In this document: piece by piece, positions 1 to 8,153 of the stretch
Numbering within the stretch: position 1 is the stretch's first letter
How the letters are laid out: every line of letters starts with the position of its first letter
Origin: Candidatus Binatia bacterium
GTDB taxonomy: Bacteria > Vulcanimicrobiota > Vulcanimicrobiia > Vulcanimicrobiales > Vulcanimicrobiaceae
Assembly: GCA_035541935.1 (NCBI GenBank)
Contig: DATKMJ010000033.1
Coordinates: 1-64,000 of the forward strand
Length of the DNA: 64,000 nt
Reading direction: 5' to 3'
Translations under genes and position numbers: made by a program
The notes under the pieces: model-generated
The model's input: only the letters and a program-made list of their open reading frames with translations
Database searches by the model: none
What the model was told of the DNA's origin: nothing

Positions 1-498
1 CCTATGCGCAGGCAGCGAAAATGACGGCGCTCGATGCAAACGTCACACTATCCGTTGGCGTATAGATGGGGTCACGAGCAGTTGCCCGGTTGGGCGGAAA
101 TCCACAGTTATCCCTGGCTCCCGATTCAGGACCTATCCCAACAGGTCACCTTGTCCTCACTAAAGATAGGCCACTACCAAACGGACTGGACGTCGTGACC
201 CGGCAAATAGGAACAGGGGCCGCCTAAAGCGATCCCCAGTCTAAACCTCTCGGCCCCCGGCAGTCGGGGCTGGTCGGGAGTGCCTTTTCCCCCACTGAAC
301 GCCTTTACTTGCTTGCCAGGTATTCAGCTCCCATCGGCGTCCTGGATGTTTATCTTGAAGATAGCCGTGGAAAGCGCCCCTCGTCGATTTTCGCCTTGCT
401 CGCGACATGATTGTAGTTATAATTGTAATGTCGGCGATTTTGAAACCCGAAGTTCTCGATTGGCATCCTATTGATTATTGCCGTGTCGCCGTCAGCAA
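1..498. other. no gene recognised
   Basis: I see no convincing gene in this stretch. A short open frame at 3-65 could be the 3' end of a gene entering from outside the window, but it is only 20 codons. The remainder has stops in all frames and no clear RNA gene or repeat. The leucine-rich-repeat gene on the minus strand ends at 499. Confidence 0.5.
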
Positions 499-1254
499 TT
501 ATCGTCGATCCGCGAAAAAAACATTTTTCAATCGCTTGCAGGAGGCCAGTTGTGTCAAGGAGTCAATGCGTCCCAAATTATCAAGGCTCAACGACTTCAA
601 CTGTGGGAGGGCCGCCAGTGGCTTAACATTCGTGAACCTCTTGCAGGCGTCAATGCTCAGCCATTCAAGATTTTTCAGTGTGCGGATCGGTTCGAAGTCA
701 TCGAGTTTTGTAAGGTATGCGAGCGACAATTTTGCAAGGCTAGTGCACGCGGCAATCCCATAGAGGCTGTATACGGATCCCATTGTAAGCCAGAGTTCTT
801 GCAACTGCGGTACGAGCTTTAGAAGCGTCAGATCTCGGTCCTTCCAGTACGAAACACGCAGCGTCTTCAGATTCTGAGCGGCCTCCAAGCCCCGAAGACC
901 TCGCCCCCAGGCGACCGAGAGTTCCTCAAGAAGCGGCCAGTTTGTTGCGTCAACCGCAAAGGTAGTCGTAGAATCGACCGACAGAATTCGCAGATTATGC
1001 AACTGTGCGATAGGCGCCAAATCCTGAGACGTTCTATTTATGACGTGCAGGCGCTGCAGCTGGTCTAGATCCTGTAGCAAGTCGAGCGCGCCCGCGCTTC
1101 GATGCCATGCGGCCCACAGCTCGGTGATCGCGGGGCGGACCGCTGTAAGGCTTTTTACTAAATCGTGGCTCAGCGGGTCTCCAAGGAAGGCGGTGCTTCC
1201 GACCTTACCAGGCTTTACCGTGAAGCCGGAGCTCGGGATATTCACGTCCATCAT
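499..1254 (-). CDS. leucine-rich repeat protein
   Basis: The 251-residue product is built from irregular leucine-rich repeats of about 22-24 residues, seen as recurring L..L..L.L patterns from about residue 55 to 245 (for example LQRLHVINRTSQDLAPIAQL, then LRILSVDSTTTF). There is no signal peptide or membrane segment, so it is probably cytoplasmic. LRR solenoids are protein-binding scaffolds. The start is ATGATG at 1254 or 1251, and it overlaps the stop of the upstream small ORF by 4 bases (ATGA), which implies translational coupling. Because that ORF resembles the tail of a polymorphic toxin, this protein could be an immunity partner. The pairing is inference; the LRR assignment comes directly from the sequence. 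Confidence 0.7.
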   Translation of the reverse strand: MMDVNIPSSGFTVKPGKVGSTAFLGDPLSHDLVKSLTAVRPAITELWAAWHRSAGALDLLQDLDQLQRLHVINRTSQDLAPIAQLHNLRILSVDSTTTFAVDATNWPLLEELSVAWGRGLRGLEAAQNLKTLRVSYWKDRDLTLLKLVPQLQELWLTMGSVYSLYGIAACTSLAKLSLAYLTKLDDFEPIRTLKNLEWLSIDACKRFTNVKPLAALPQLKSLSLDNLGRIDSLTQLASCKRLKNVFFADRR

Positions 1255-1490
1255 AGTCTCTGTGGCGTGGGTTTTGGCGGGGCGACGGCGTTTCTTTTAT
1301 TAGCGAGGGGGCCGCCTTTCGGCTTGGGGCCGCCGGCAGCGGTGATGGCCTGCTGTTCCGCGTTTAGCAAGTCCGCACGCGTACCCTGCACGGGTTTGAG
1401 CTGCACCGAATCATAGTTCTCTCTGACAAGGAAGGAGTTCCGGATGTGGCGAGCGAGTCGGGTCGCTGCGCAGCTCAGCGGCTCGACCAT
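1251..1490 (-). CDS. short ORF, possible C-terminal tail of a polymorphic toxin
   Basis: A 79-residue ORF directly upstream of and overlapping the LRR gene (ATGA). Its second half reads GTRADLLNAEQQAITAAGG followed by KPKGGPLANKRNAVAPP. That layout (an acidic/Gln helix, a glycine-proline stretch, then LxNKRNxxxP) recalls the C-terminal end of toxin domains carried by RHS/CDI-type proteins, some with a URI/GIY-YIG fold. The frame stays open upstream to a TGA at 1584-1586, but that extra stretch is low-complexity and covers one arm of an inverted repeat. No delivery or N-terminal toxin part is present, so this would be an orphan cassette. The resemblance is from memory of such tails and is weak; it may simply be a small unknown protein. 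Confidence 0.35.
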   Translation of the reverse strand: MVEPLSCAATRLARHIRNSFLVRENYDSVQLKPVQGTRADLLNAEQQAITAAGGPKPKGGPLANKRNAVAPPKPTPQRL

Positions 1491-1522
1491 CGCGGCGATG
1501 CCGCGTTGCCTGACTACCCGCT

Positions 1523-1686
1523 TTTTGGCGACGGACTCTGCTGCCGCCGCGGGGACTCCGACGCGAGCGCCATTGACAGGAGGTCATAATTTCCTCAGCA
1601 GGTGGCGCGAGCGCGGCGTAGCGGGCGCGCAACACGGATGTGGAGCGCCCAGCGACCCGAGGCGGCAGCAGAGTCCGTCGGCAAAA
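1523..1686. repeat. 26-bp inverted repeat
   Basis: The arm at 1523-1548 and the arm at 1661-1686 are reverse complements with a single mismatch in 26 bases; both contain the motif GGCGGCAGCAGAGTCCGTCG or its complement (one base differs). They are separated by 112 bases. The right arm ends 5 bases before the stop codon of the permease gene. The structure may mark the edge of an inserted segment or form a long hairpin. Confidence 0.7.
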
Positions 1687-1690
1687 CCGG

Positions 1691-2749
1691 CTAGCGGGCG
1701 TAGCGGGCGCGGCGTGCGGCGAGCGCGGCTATCCCGACCGCGGCGACCGCGAGGAGCGCGACGACGTTCGAGACGAGCGTGAAGCGGTCGTTGATCGCCA
1801 TCGAGCCCATCGAGACGCCGCCAAGGGTGTTGCCGATCAGCCACTCCATGATCGCGCCGGCAAGCATCGCGCCGAGCACGAAGAGCGCGAGAAACGTCCA
1901 CGTGATGCGATCGGGAAACGATTTGCGATAGATGCCGATCATCGGGAGAATTAGCAGGTCGCCGTAGATGAAGGTCGTGTTCGCGCCGAGCGGGATGCCG
2001 GCGTTTGCGAGATAACGCGCGATCGGGACGTTGCCCATCGAGCAGACGAACGTTGCGACGGCGATGAGCAGGCCGACGAGAAGGAGCAACACGTACCCGA
2101 TGACCGGAACCGACCCGACGGCGTGGAGCGCACCGGAAAGCCATCCGGGCGGAATCAGCGCCGCAGCGAAACCGGCGATCAGATAGCCGACGATCAACTC
2201 TGTGCGCAGCATCCGCACGTCGCCCCACGCCATGGACGCGACGACGTCCCAGGTGCGGCGCACCGGTTCGTCGTCGTCGCCGCCGGTCTGGCCTTGCACG
2301 TACGCTGCCTGGAGCCGCGTCAAATCGCCGGGACGGAAGAGAACGGAAAAGCCGAGCGTCACGATCGCGATGATGATCGCACCGCCGAAGAACTCGGCGA
2401 AGACGAACTTCCAACCGAGCAGCGACCAGAAGAGAATGAGGATCGCGAGGTTCATGTTCGTCGACGAGATCAGAAACGAGAGGATCGAACGGATATCGCC
2501 GCCGTTGCGATAGAAGCCGCGGGCCGCCGCGGCCGCGCCGTACGAGCATGCCGACGAAATGATGCCGAATCCGGCTCCGTATAGTAGGCCGCGAAGGCCC
2601 GGGCCGAGGTACCGGTGCATCGTCGCCGGCGTCAACATCACTTGGACGATCGCCGAGACCAAGAAGCCGAAGATCAGACCGAAGAGGCTATCCCAGAAAA
2701 ACGCCGCTGCTTGCGAGACGCCGGCGATCAGCGCATTGACGATCGCCAT
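1691..2749 (-). CDS. permease, ArsP_1/DUF318 (YraQ-like) family
   Basis: A 352-residue integral membrane protein with about 8-10 hydrophobic segments. The sequence around residues 55-85 (GAGFGIISSACSYGAAAAAR, followed by a short polar turn) matches the conserved first repeat of the DUF318/ArsP_1 permeases, and a second related repeat (VCSMGNVPIARYLANAGIP) appears near residue 230. That internal duplication is typical of the family. Characterised members export organoarsenicals, but most are unassigned, so no substrate is given here. The start ATG at 2749 lies immediately after the TAG of the VIT1/CCC1-type gene, so the two are almost certainly one operon, suggesting a shared role in metal or metalloid handling (inference). 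Confidence 0.75.
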   Translation of the reverse strand: MAIVNALIAGVSQAAAFFWDSLFGLIFGFLVSAIVQVMLTPATMHRYLGPGLRGLLYGAGFGIISSACSYGAAAAARGFYRNGGDIRSILSFLISSTNMNLAILILFWSLLGWKFVFAEFFGGAIIIAIVTLGFSVLFRPGDLTRLQAAYVQGQTGGDDDEPVRRTWDVVASMAWGDVRMLRTELIVGYLIAGFAAALIPPGWLSGALHAVGSVPVIGYVLLLLVGLLIAVATFVCSMGNVPIARYLANAGIPLGANTTFIYGDLLILPMIGIYRKSFPDRITWTFLALFVLGAMLAGAIMEWLIGNTLGGVSMGSMAINDRFTLVSNVVALLAVAAVGIAALAARRARYAR

Positions 2750-3505
2750 CTAGCCGCCGACCGCGACCGGCGCGTGGCCGAAGAGCGGCGGGATAAAGTG
2801 CCCGGCAAGATAGGAGACCGCGAAGACGCCGCAGCCGTAGAGCACGACCTCGACGCCCTTGCCGATGGGGCTGCGTTCGCTGAGCGTCCCCGCATAGTAG
2901 CCCACGGCGAAGAGCGCGATCAGCGCGAAGAGCAGCGACGCGAGCGTCGCCGAGAACATCGAGAGCGGCAGCATGAAGGCGAGGATCGGCATCAGCGATC
3001 CGAGCGCGAACGAGACGCCCATCGAGACCGGGGCGCGCAGACCGCTATCTTCAGCCTCTCGAGGGTCTATGCCGAACTCGTCGCGCACCATCTCGTAGAG
3101 ATAGATGTCCGGCATCTGCGTCAGCCGCTTAACGATCATCTCGGCCTCGTCCGCGCTGAAGCCTTTCAATTTGTAGTAGGCGACCTGCTCGGCGAATTCG
3201 CCCTGCGGGTCGTCGGCCATCTCGCGTCGCTCGAGGTCGATCGTCGCCTGGACGACCTCGCGCTCGGCCTTGCGCCCCAAGTACTCGCCGACGCTCATCG
3301 AGAGCGCGCCGGCGAGCAGCGCGAGGAAGCCGCTGATGAGGACGGCCGCCCGATCGCCCTCGGCGACGCCGACCCCGGTGATGATGCCGAGCGTCGTGAG
3401 GATGCCGTCCTGCATGCCGAAGACGATCTCCCGAATGCTGCGGCGCTTCTCGAGGGCCTTGCGCTGCTGCGTGTCGGGAATTCGCGGCAAGTGAGAGTCG
3501 GTCAT
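2750..3505 (-). CDS. VIT1/CCC1 family iron/manganese transporter
   Basis: The 251-residue product starts with a hydrophilic tail and then REIVFGMQDGILTTLGIITG, the first-helix signature of VIT1/CCC1 vacuolar-type iron and manganese transporters. A charged cytoplasmic segment (residues about 75-140, rich in E, R and K, with EYLGRKAERE) corresponds to the metal-binding domain between TM2 and TM3. Three more helices follow, giving the expected five. The family moves Fe2+ or Mn2+ out of the cytoplasm. It is the first gene of a two-gene operon with the downstream permease (stop and start are adjacent). The start ATG at 3505 follows a short gap from the divergent propeller gene at 3545. Confidence 0.85.
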   Translation of the reverse strand: MTDSHLPRIPDTQQRKALEKRRSIREIVFGMQDGILTTLGIITGVGVAEGDRAAVLISGFLALLAGALSMSVGEYLGRKAEREVVQATIDLERREMADDPQGEFAEQVAYYKLKGFSADEAEMIVKRLTQMPDIYLYEMVRDEFGIDPREAEDSGLRAPVSMGVSFALGSLMPILAFMLPLSMFSATLASLLFALIALFAVGYYAGTLSERSPIGKGVEVVLYGCGVFAVSYLAGHFIPPLFGHAPVAVGG

Positions 3506-3544
3506 GGGCTAGGCCTTCGGCGGCGGCGCAGCCAATCTCTCGCC

Positions 3545-4987
3545 ATGGCCAAATTGCTTTCGTCCTTGGCCGTCGTCGCCGGCCTCTTCTCTGCGACGCT
3601 CATGCCCGCTCGCGCGGTCGATTGGCCGGTCTTCGGCTTCGATCCGGCGCGCAGCAGCTTCAATTCCGCAGAACACACGCTTACGGTCGGAAACGTCCAC
3701 ATGCTCAAAGAACGGTGGCAGGTCTCGCTCGGCGACGTCTCGCAGACGCCGCCGATTCTTCTGCAGCACGTTCGCGTCGGCAAGCATTACCGGACGATGC
3801 TCTTCGAAACGACCGAGAGCGGCATCACGCTCGGCATCGACGCGAGCTCCGGGCACGTCGTCTGGCGCTATACGAGCCACGGCGTGAACATCACGACCTC
3901 GGCGCCGGCCGCCGATCCTTCCGGAAAGGCGATCTACGTGCCGGGAATCGACGGCAAAGTGCACAAACTCTCGGCCGCGCGAGGGCGCGAGATCAACTCG
4001 CCGGGATTTCCGGCGCGCATCACGCGCATGCCGAGCAGCGAGAAGGTCGCCTCGCCGCTCAACGTCGCCAACGGTTTTCTCTACGCGACGACGTCCGGAT
4101 ATAACGGCGACGCGCCGCCGTACGACGGGCACGTCGTCGCGGTAAACCTTAGCAGCGGGAAGACGACGGTCTTCAACTCGCTCTGCAGCAACAAACGCAG
4201 GCTGCCGGGACCGAACACGTGCCCGCAGCAGCGTTCCGGCATCTGGGCCCGCGGCGGCGCGGTGGTCGATCCCGATCAGTCCATGAGCGGACGGATCTAC
4301 GCGGCGACCGGCAACGGCGACTTCAACGCGAATCAGGGCGGCCACAATTACGGCGACTCCGTGCTCTCGCTCAGCGACGATCTCTCGAATCTCCTCGGGA
4401 GCTACACGCCGACCGATTACCAAGGGCTGCAGGACGGCGACGTCGATCTGGGCAGCACATCGCCCTCGCTCTTGCCCAACGTGCAGTCGAGCCAGACGCC
4501 GCTGATGCTCGTGCAAGGCGGAAAGGACGCGATTCTCAAGCTGCTCGACCGCGCGGCGCTTCCCGGCGTCGGCGGCGAACTGCAACTGATCGACCTTCCC
4601 AACGGACTCTTCTCGACGCCCGCGATCTGGAGCGACGCATCGGGGAACCCATGGGTCTTCATGGGCTTCTCCGACGTCGTCGTGGCGTATCGTCTGCAGA
4701 CCAACGGCAAGGGCGTGAGCCAGCTCGTCGGGGTCTGGCAGGCGAGCCCGGGGTCGACGAACGGCGAGGGCACCTCGCCGGTCGTCGCCAACGGCATTCT
4801 CTTCGTCGCGTTCGACAGACAGATCGTCGCGATGAACGCGCTGAACGGCAACGTGCTATGGAGCAGCAGCCAGAGCAGCGCGGGAGGGACGATCGGCAAC
4901 GTGCACTGGCAGAGCCCGATCGTCGTCAACGGTTCGGTCTACTGCGCCGACCAGAGCGGAAATTTAACGGCCTACTCGCTGCATTAG
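3545..4987 (+). CDS. exported PQQ-type beta-propeller protein
   Basis: A 480-residue protein with a Sec signal peptide (about residues 1-22, ending ATLMPARA). The mature part has repeated blades with W-type motifs such as GIDASSGHVVWRYTS, VVAVNLSSGKTTVF and VAMNALNGNVLWSSS, which is the pattern of PQQ-binding-like/WD40-like propellers. No complete set of quinoprotein dehydrogenase catalytic residues or a haem motif was found, so an enzymatic role is not claimed. I chose the ATG at 3545 because signal-peptide sequence begins there; the frame is open far upstream only as antisense of the metal transporter gene. The 3' end overlaps the convergent DapA-like gene by 24 bases. Confidence 0.75.
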   Translation: MAKLLSSLAVVAGLFSATLMPARAVDWPVFGFDPARSSFNSAEHTLTVGNVHMLKERWQVSLGDVSQTPPILLQHVRVGKHYRTMLFETTESGITLGIDASSGHVVWRYTSHGVNITTSAPAADPSGKAIYVPGIDGKVHKLSAARGREINSPGFPARITRMPSSEKVASPLNVANGFLYATTSGYNGDAPPYDGHVVAVNLSSGKTTVFNSLCSNKRRLPGPNTCPQQRSGIWARGGAVVDPDQSMSGRIYAATGNGDFNANQGGHNYGDSVLSLSDDLSNLLGSYTPTDYQGLQDGDVDLGSTSPSLLPNVQSSQTPLMLVQGGKDAILKLLDRAALPGVGGELQLIDLPNGLFSTPAIWSDASGNPWVFMGFSDVVVAYRLQTNGKGVSQLVGVWQASPGSTNGEGTSPVVANGILFVAFDRQIVAMNALNGNVLWSSSQSSAGGTIGNVHWQSPIVVNGSVYCADQSGNLTAYSLH

Positions 4988-5821
4988 ATCGGCCCGCTGA
5001 TCGGGCGTCAGCGGCGTCTGCGGCGGCACGAGGCGTTCCCACGCGGGATCGTCGCGGCGGGCGGCCGTGAGGTAGCGAACCGCCGGAATAAACGGAAGAC
5101 CGTCGAGCGCGGCGCGCTTGCGCGTCAGCTCGGCGGCCTTTGCTTCGTCGTCGCTTTCGAAGACGTCGCGCGCCAGGTGCGGCCAGAGCGCGACGCTGCC
5201 CGAGATGCAGCCTGCGACGCCGCGGCGCTTCGCGTCGAGCAGATCGCTCTCCGAGCCCGGGAAGACGAGCAGATCGGGGCGGAGCGCGAGAACGTCGCGT
5301 TGCAGATGCGGATCGTTCGAGCTGTCTTTCATGCCGGCGATAACGTCGCCGAACTCGTCGAGCAGCCGCGCGACGAGGCCGCCGTGAAACGCGATGCTCA
5401 TGCGCGGGAAGTTGTAAAGCAGTACGCCGCCGCGCGGCGGATCGGTGCGCGCGAAGAGCGCGGCGAAGAACGCGACGATGCCGTCGTCGGAGACGTCACG
5501 GTAGAAGAACGGCGGCATGACGAGCGAGGCGGCGAAACCGCAGTCGAACGCGCACCGCGTGAGGCGCACGGCGTCGGTGAGCGAGGCTGCGCCGGCGCCG
5601 GCCATCAGCCGCTCGCGCGGGAGGCCGCTACTCGCGATTGCTTCCATGTACGCCATGCGCTGCGCCGCGTCGAACGACATCGCTTCACCGGTCGTTCCGA
5701 GTAGATTCAGTCCGTCGCAGCCGTTATCGAGCAGATCGCGATAGTACGGAATCGCCCGCGCCGCATCGGGCGAGAGATCGTCGTCAACGGGCGTGAGCAC
5801 CGCCGCCCAGACGCCTCTCAT
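4964..5821 (-). CDS. DapA/dihydrodipicolinate synthase-family lyase
   Basis: A 285-residue class I aldolase of the DHDPS/N-acetylneuraminate lyase superfamily. Visible signatures are LLGTTGEA at residues 40-47 (carboxylate-binding), Tyr136 in LLYNFPR, and the Schiff-base lysine Lys165 in AGMKDSS. The length is normal for the family. It overlaps the upstream proline dehydrogenase gene by 4 bases (ATGA), so it is probably translated from the same mRNA. Family members include DHDPS itself, KDG aldolases and the hydroxyproline-pathway deaminase acting on pyrroline-4-hydroxy-2-carboxylate. The proline dehydrogenase partner makes an imino-acid substrate more likely than lysine biosynthesis, but this is inference; substrate specificity cannot be read from these motifs. 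Confidence 0.8.
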   Translation of the reverse strand: MRGVWAAVLTPVDDDLSPDAARAIPYYRDLLDNGCDGLNLLGTTGEAMSFDAAQRMAYMEAIASSGLPRERLMAGAGAASLTDAVRLTRCAFDCGFAASLVMPPFFYRDVSDDGIVAFFAALFARTDPPRGGVLLYNFPRMSIAFHGGLVARLLDEFGDVIAGMKDSSNDPHLQRDVLALRPDLLVFPGSESDLLDAKRRGVAGCISGSVALWPHLARDVFESDDEAKAAELTRKRAALDGLPFIPAVRYLTAARRDDPAWERLVPPQTPLTPDQRADLMQRVGR

Positions 5822-6753
5822 CCTCGCGACAGCGCTCCACGCACGAAAAACCCCAGATTCGCGGGACGCTCGGCGAGCCTGCGCATGAGGTACGGAAACC
5901 AGTTCTCGCCGTACGGAATCGAGAGACGCACGCGGTAGCCGCGTTCGACCAGGCTCCGGGCGAGCGGAGCGGCGATGCCGTAGAGCAACTGGAACTCGAA
6001 ACGGCCGCGCTTGGGCAGGCCGCGCGACGCGGCGAAACCCGCGACGTGCTCGACGATCGCCGGGTCGTGCGTCGCGATTGCGGTGTAGCCGTCGTGCGAA
6101 AGCGCGAGTTCCGCAAGTTTGAGATAGTTCGCGTCGACGTCGCGCTTGCGCGGATAGGCGCGATCGGGAGGCTCCAGGTACGCGCCCTTGACGACGCGCA
6201 CGTTCGGCGCGAGCGGCAGCAGCGCGCGCAGGTCGTTCTCGCTGCGGTAGAGGTAGGACTGCAGCACGAATCCGACGCCGTCGTGGCGTTCGCGCAGGCG
6301 GCGGTAGATCGCCAGCGTCGGATCCACGTAGCGCGACTGCTCCATGTCCATCCGCACCGTGTTTTCGTTCGCTTCGGCTGCGGCGGCGATGCGCGACGCG
6401 TTTTCGAATGCGAGCTCGGGATCGATGTCGAGGCCGACGTGCGTCAGCTTGAAGGCGGCGTTCGCGTCGATCTTCTCGTCGGCGAAGGCGCGCAGCAGGC
6501 GGCAGTATTCGGCGGCGACCGCGAGCGTCTCGTCGCGGTCGGCGACGCTCTCGCCGAGCAGCGTCGCCGCAACCGCGAAGCCGTCGGCAGCGGCGCCCTT
6601 GGCCACCGGCAGGAACTCCGCGGCAGTCTCGCCCGCAACGAAGCGCGCCGCCCCCAAGCGCATGCCGTAGCGCGTGACCGCGCGGCGCACGAACGCGCTG
6701 TCGGCGGCCGCCAAAATCCCGGCCCGCAGCGGACGATCGAGGATGGAGCTCAC
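5818..6753 (-). CDS. proline dehydrogenase (monofunctional PRODH)
   Basis: This 311-residue protein shows the whole PRODH beta/alpha barrel signature: DMEQSRYVDPTLAIYRRL, LQSYLYRSENDL, VRVVKGAYLEP, IATHDP, FEFQLLYGI and the C-terminal VRLSIPYGENWFPYLMRRL with the flavin and substrate-binding arginines. It oxidises L-proline to pyrroline-5-carboxylate with FAD, passing electrons to quinone at the membrane. Length matches the short enzymes of Gram-positives and Thermus rather than bifunctional PutA. I chose the GTG at 6753; the frame is open further only as antisense of the divergent MFS gene. The P5C dehydrogenase partner is absent; a DapA-like lyase follows with a 4-base overlap. Confidence 0.9.
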   Translation of the reverse strand: MSSILDRPLRAGILAAADSAFVRRAVTRYGMRLGAARFVAGETAAEFLPVAKGAAADGFAVAATLLGESVADRDETLAVAAEYCRLLRAFADEKIDANAAFKLTHVGLDIDPELAFENASRIAAAAEANENTVRMDMEQSRYVDPTLAIYRRLRERHDGVGFVLQSYLYRSENDLRALLPLAPNVRVVKGAYLEPPDRAYPRKRDVDANYLKLAELALSHDGYTAIATHDPAIVEHVAGFAASRGLPKRGRFEFQLLYGIAAPLARSLVERGYRVRLSIPYGENWFPYLMRRLAERPANLGFFVRGALSRG

Positions 6754-6777
6754 AGCGGGCAGTAGTTCTGCGCCAGC

Positions 6778-8118
6778 GTGAAACTCCCGTGGGTGCTGAT
6801 CGCAGCGATCCTCGGCTCGGCGATGGCGTTCATCGACAGCACGGCCGTCAACGTCTCGCTTCCCGTGCTGCAGCGCGAGCTGGACGCGACGACCGGCCAG
6901 ACGCAGTGGGTGATCGAGGGATACGCGCTCTTCCTCTCCTCGCTGATCCTCACCGGCGGCGCGATGGGCGATCTCTACGGCCGGCGACTCGTCTTCGCGT
7001 GCGGCATCGTCCTCTTCGCCGCCGCGTCGCTGGCGTGCGCGTTTGCCGGCGATATCGCGTTTCTCATCGGGGCGCGGTGCGTGCAAGGCATCGGTGCGGC
7101 GTTCGCGACGCCCGGCAGCCTCGCCCTGATCAGCGCGGCGTACGACGAGAAGTCGCGCGGGCAGGCGATCGGCTTGTGGTCGGGCTTCTCGGCACTGACG
7201 TCGGCGCTCGGTCCGGTGATCGGCGGCTGGCTGACGCAGGAGTACTCGTGGCGGTACGTCTTCATCATCAATCCGCCGATCGCGATCGTCGTACTGTTGA
7301 TCCTCTTCTTCGGCGTGCGCGAGAGCCGCGACGACTCGGCGGCGCGGCGCATCGACGTGGGCGGCGCCGCGCTCGCGACGATCGGCCTCGGCCTGCTCGT
7401 CTACGGCTTGATCGGGATGAACGCAGGCCGCATCTCGGCGCCGGACGTAGCGTTTGCCGTCGCGGGGCTCGCCGTTCTCTGCGGTTTCGTTCTTCACGAG
7501 CGCCGCACGCCCGACCCGATGGTGCGCTGCGAGCTTTTTGCATCGCGCTACTTCACGATCGCGAACGTCTACACGTTCTTCCTCTACGCGGCGCTCGGCG
7601 GCAGTCTCTATTTCGTGCCGTTCGTGCTGATCAACGTCCACCGCTACCCGCCTGCGGCTGCGGGCGCCGCGATGCTGCCCTTCATCTTCATCATGGTCGT
7701 CTCGTCGCGCTGGTCGGGCGGGCTCGTCGCGCGGATCGGGCCGCGCGCGCCGCTCGTCGCCGGCGCCATCCTCGCCGGGGTAGGCTTCCTAGCGTACGCT
7801 CTCCCGGGGAGTGACGGATCGTATTGGACGACCTTCTTTCCCGCAGCGACGATCCTCGGGCTCGGCGGCGCGCTCTTCGTCGCACCGCTCACGACGACGG
7901 TGATGAACGCCGTTCCGGTCGAGCATGCGGGCATCGCGTCCGGCGTGAACAATGCCGTCGCGCGCACCGCCGGACTGATCGGCATCGCCGCGCTCGGCCT
8001 CATCGTCACCGCGGCGCCGGCATTGCTCAGCGGCTTTCGCGGCGCGATGATCGCGTCGGGATTCCTCTCGTTCGCGGCAGCCGCGATAGCGGCGAGGGGT
8101 TTCTCGCGACCTAATTGA
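6778..8118 (+). CDS. MFS drug-type efflux transporter (DHA2/EmrB-QacA-like)
   Basis: A 446-residue polytopic protein with about 13-14 helices. The first helix AFIDSTAVNVSLPVLQREL with its intramembrane aspartate, the loop GDLYGRRLVF between TM2 and TM3 (MFS motif A) and the GPVIGGWLTQ segment in TM5 (motif C of antiporters) place it in the DHA2 (14-TM) family, which exports cationic or lipophilic compounds by proton antiport. The start is GTG at 6778, only 24 bases from the divergent proline dehydrogenase start; the first helix begins directly after it, so a later start would truncate TM1. No regulator of the TetR or MarR type is adjacent. Confidence 0.88.
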   Translation: MKLPWVLIAAILGSAMAFIDSTAVNVSLPVLQRELDATTGQTQWVIEGYALFLSSLILTGGAMGDLYGRRLVFACGIVLFAAASLACAFAGDIAFLIGARCVQGIGAAFATPGSLALISAAYDEKSRGQAIGLWSGFSALTSALGPVIGGWLTQEYSWRYVFIINPPIAIVVLLILFFGVRESRDDSAARRIDVGGAALATIGLGLLVYGLIGMNAGRISAPDVAFAVAGLAVLCGFVLHERRTPDPMVRCELFASRYFTIANVYTFFLYAALGGSLYFVPFVLINVHRYPPAAAGAAMLPFIFIMVVSSRWSGGLVARIGPRAPLVAGAILAGVGFLAYALPGSDGSYWTTFFPAATILGLGGALFVAPLTTTVMNAVPVEHAGIASGVNNAVARTAGLIGIAALGLIVTAAPALLSGFRGAMIASGFLSFAAAAIAARGFSRPN

Positions 8119-8153
8119 AAGAGCCGCCGGGAGGCTGCTTGATGTGAGGATCC

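Noticed and set aside
3-65. 20-codon frame at the window edge, possible end of a gene
   Set aside because: Too short to support; no domain or ribosome-binding context is visible.
2615-3544. Long open frame joined to the front of the exported propeller gene
   Set aside because: It is the antisense of the VIT1/CCC1 gene with Arg/Asp-rich low-complexity translation; the signal peptide begins at 3545.
6754-7641. Open frame continuing upstream of the proline dehydrogenase
   Set aside because: It is antisense to the MFS transporter and has a charged low-complexity translation; conserved PRODH sequence begins near 6753.
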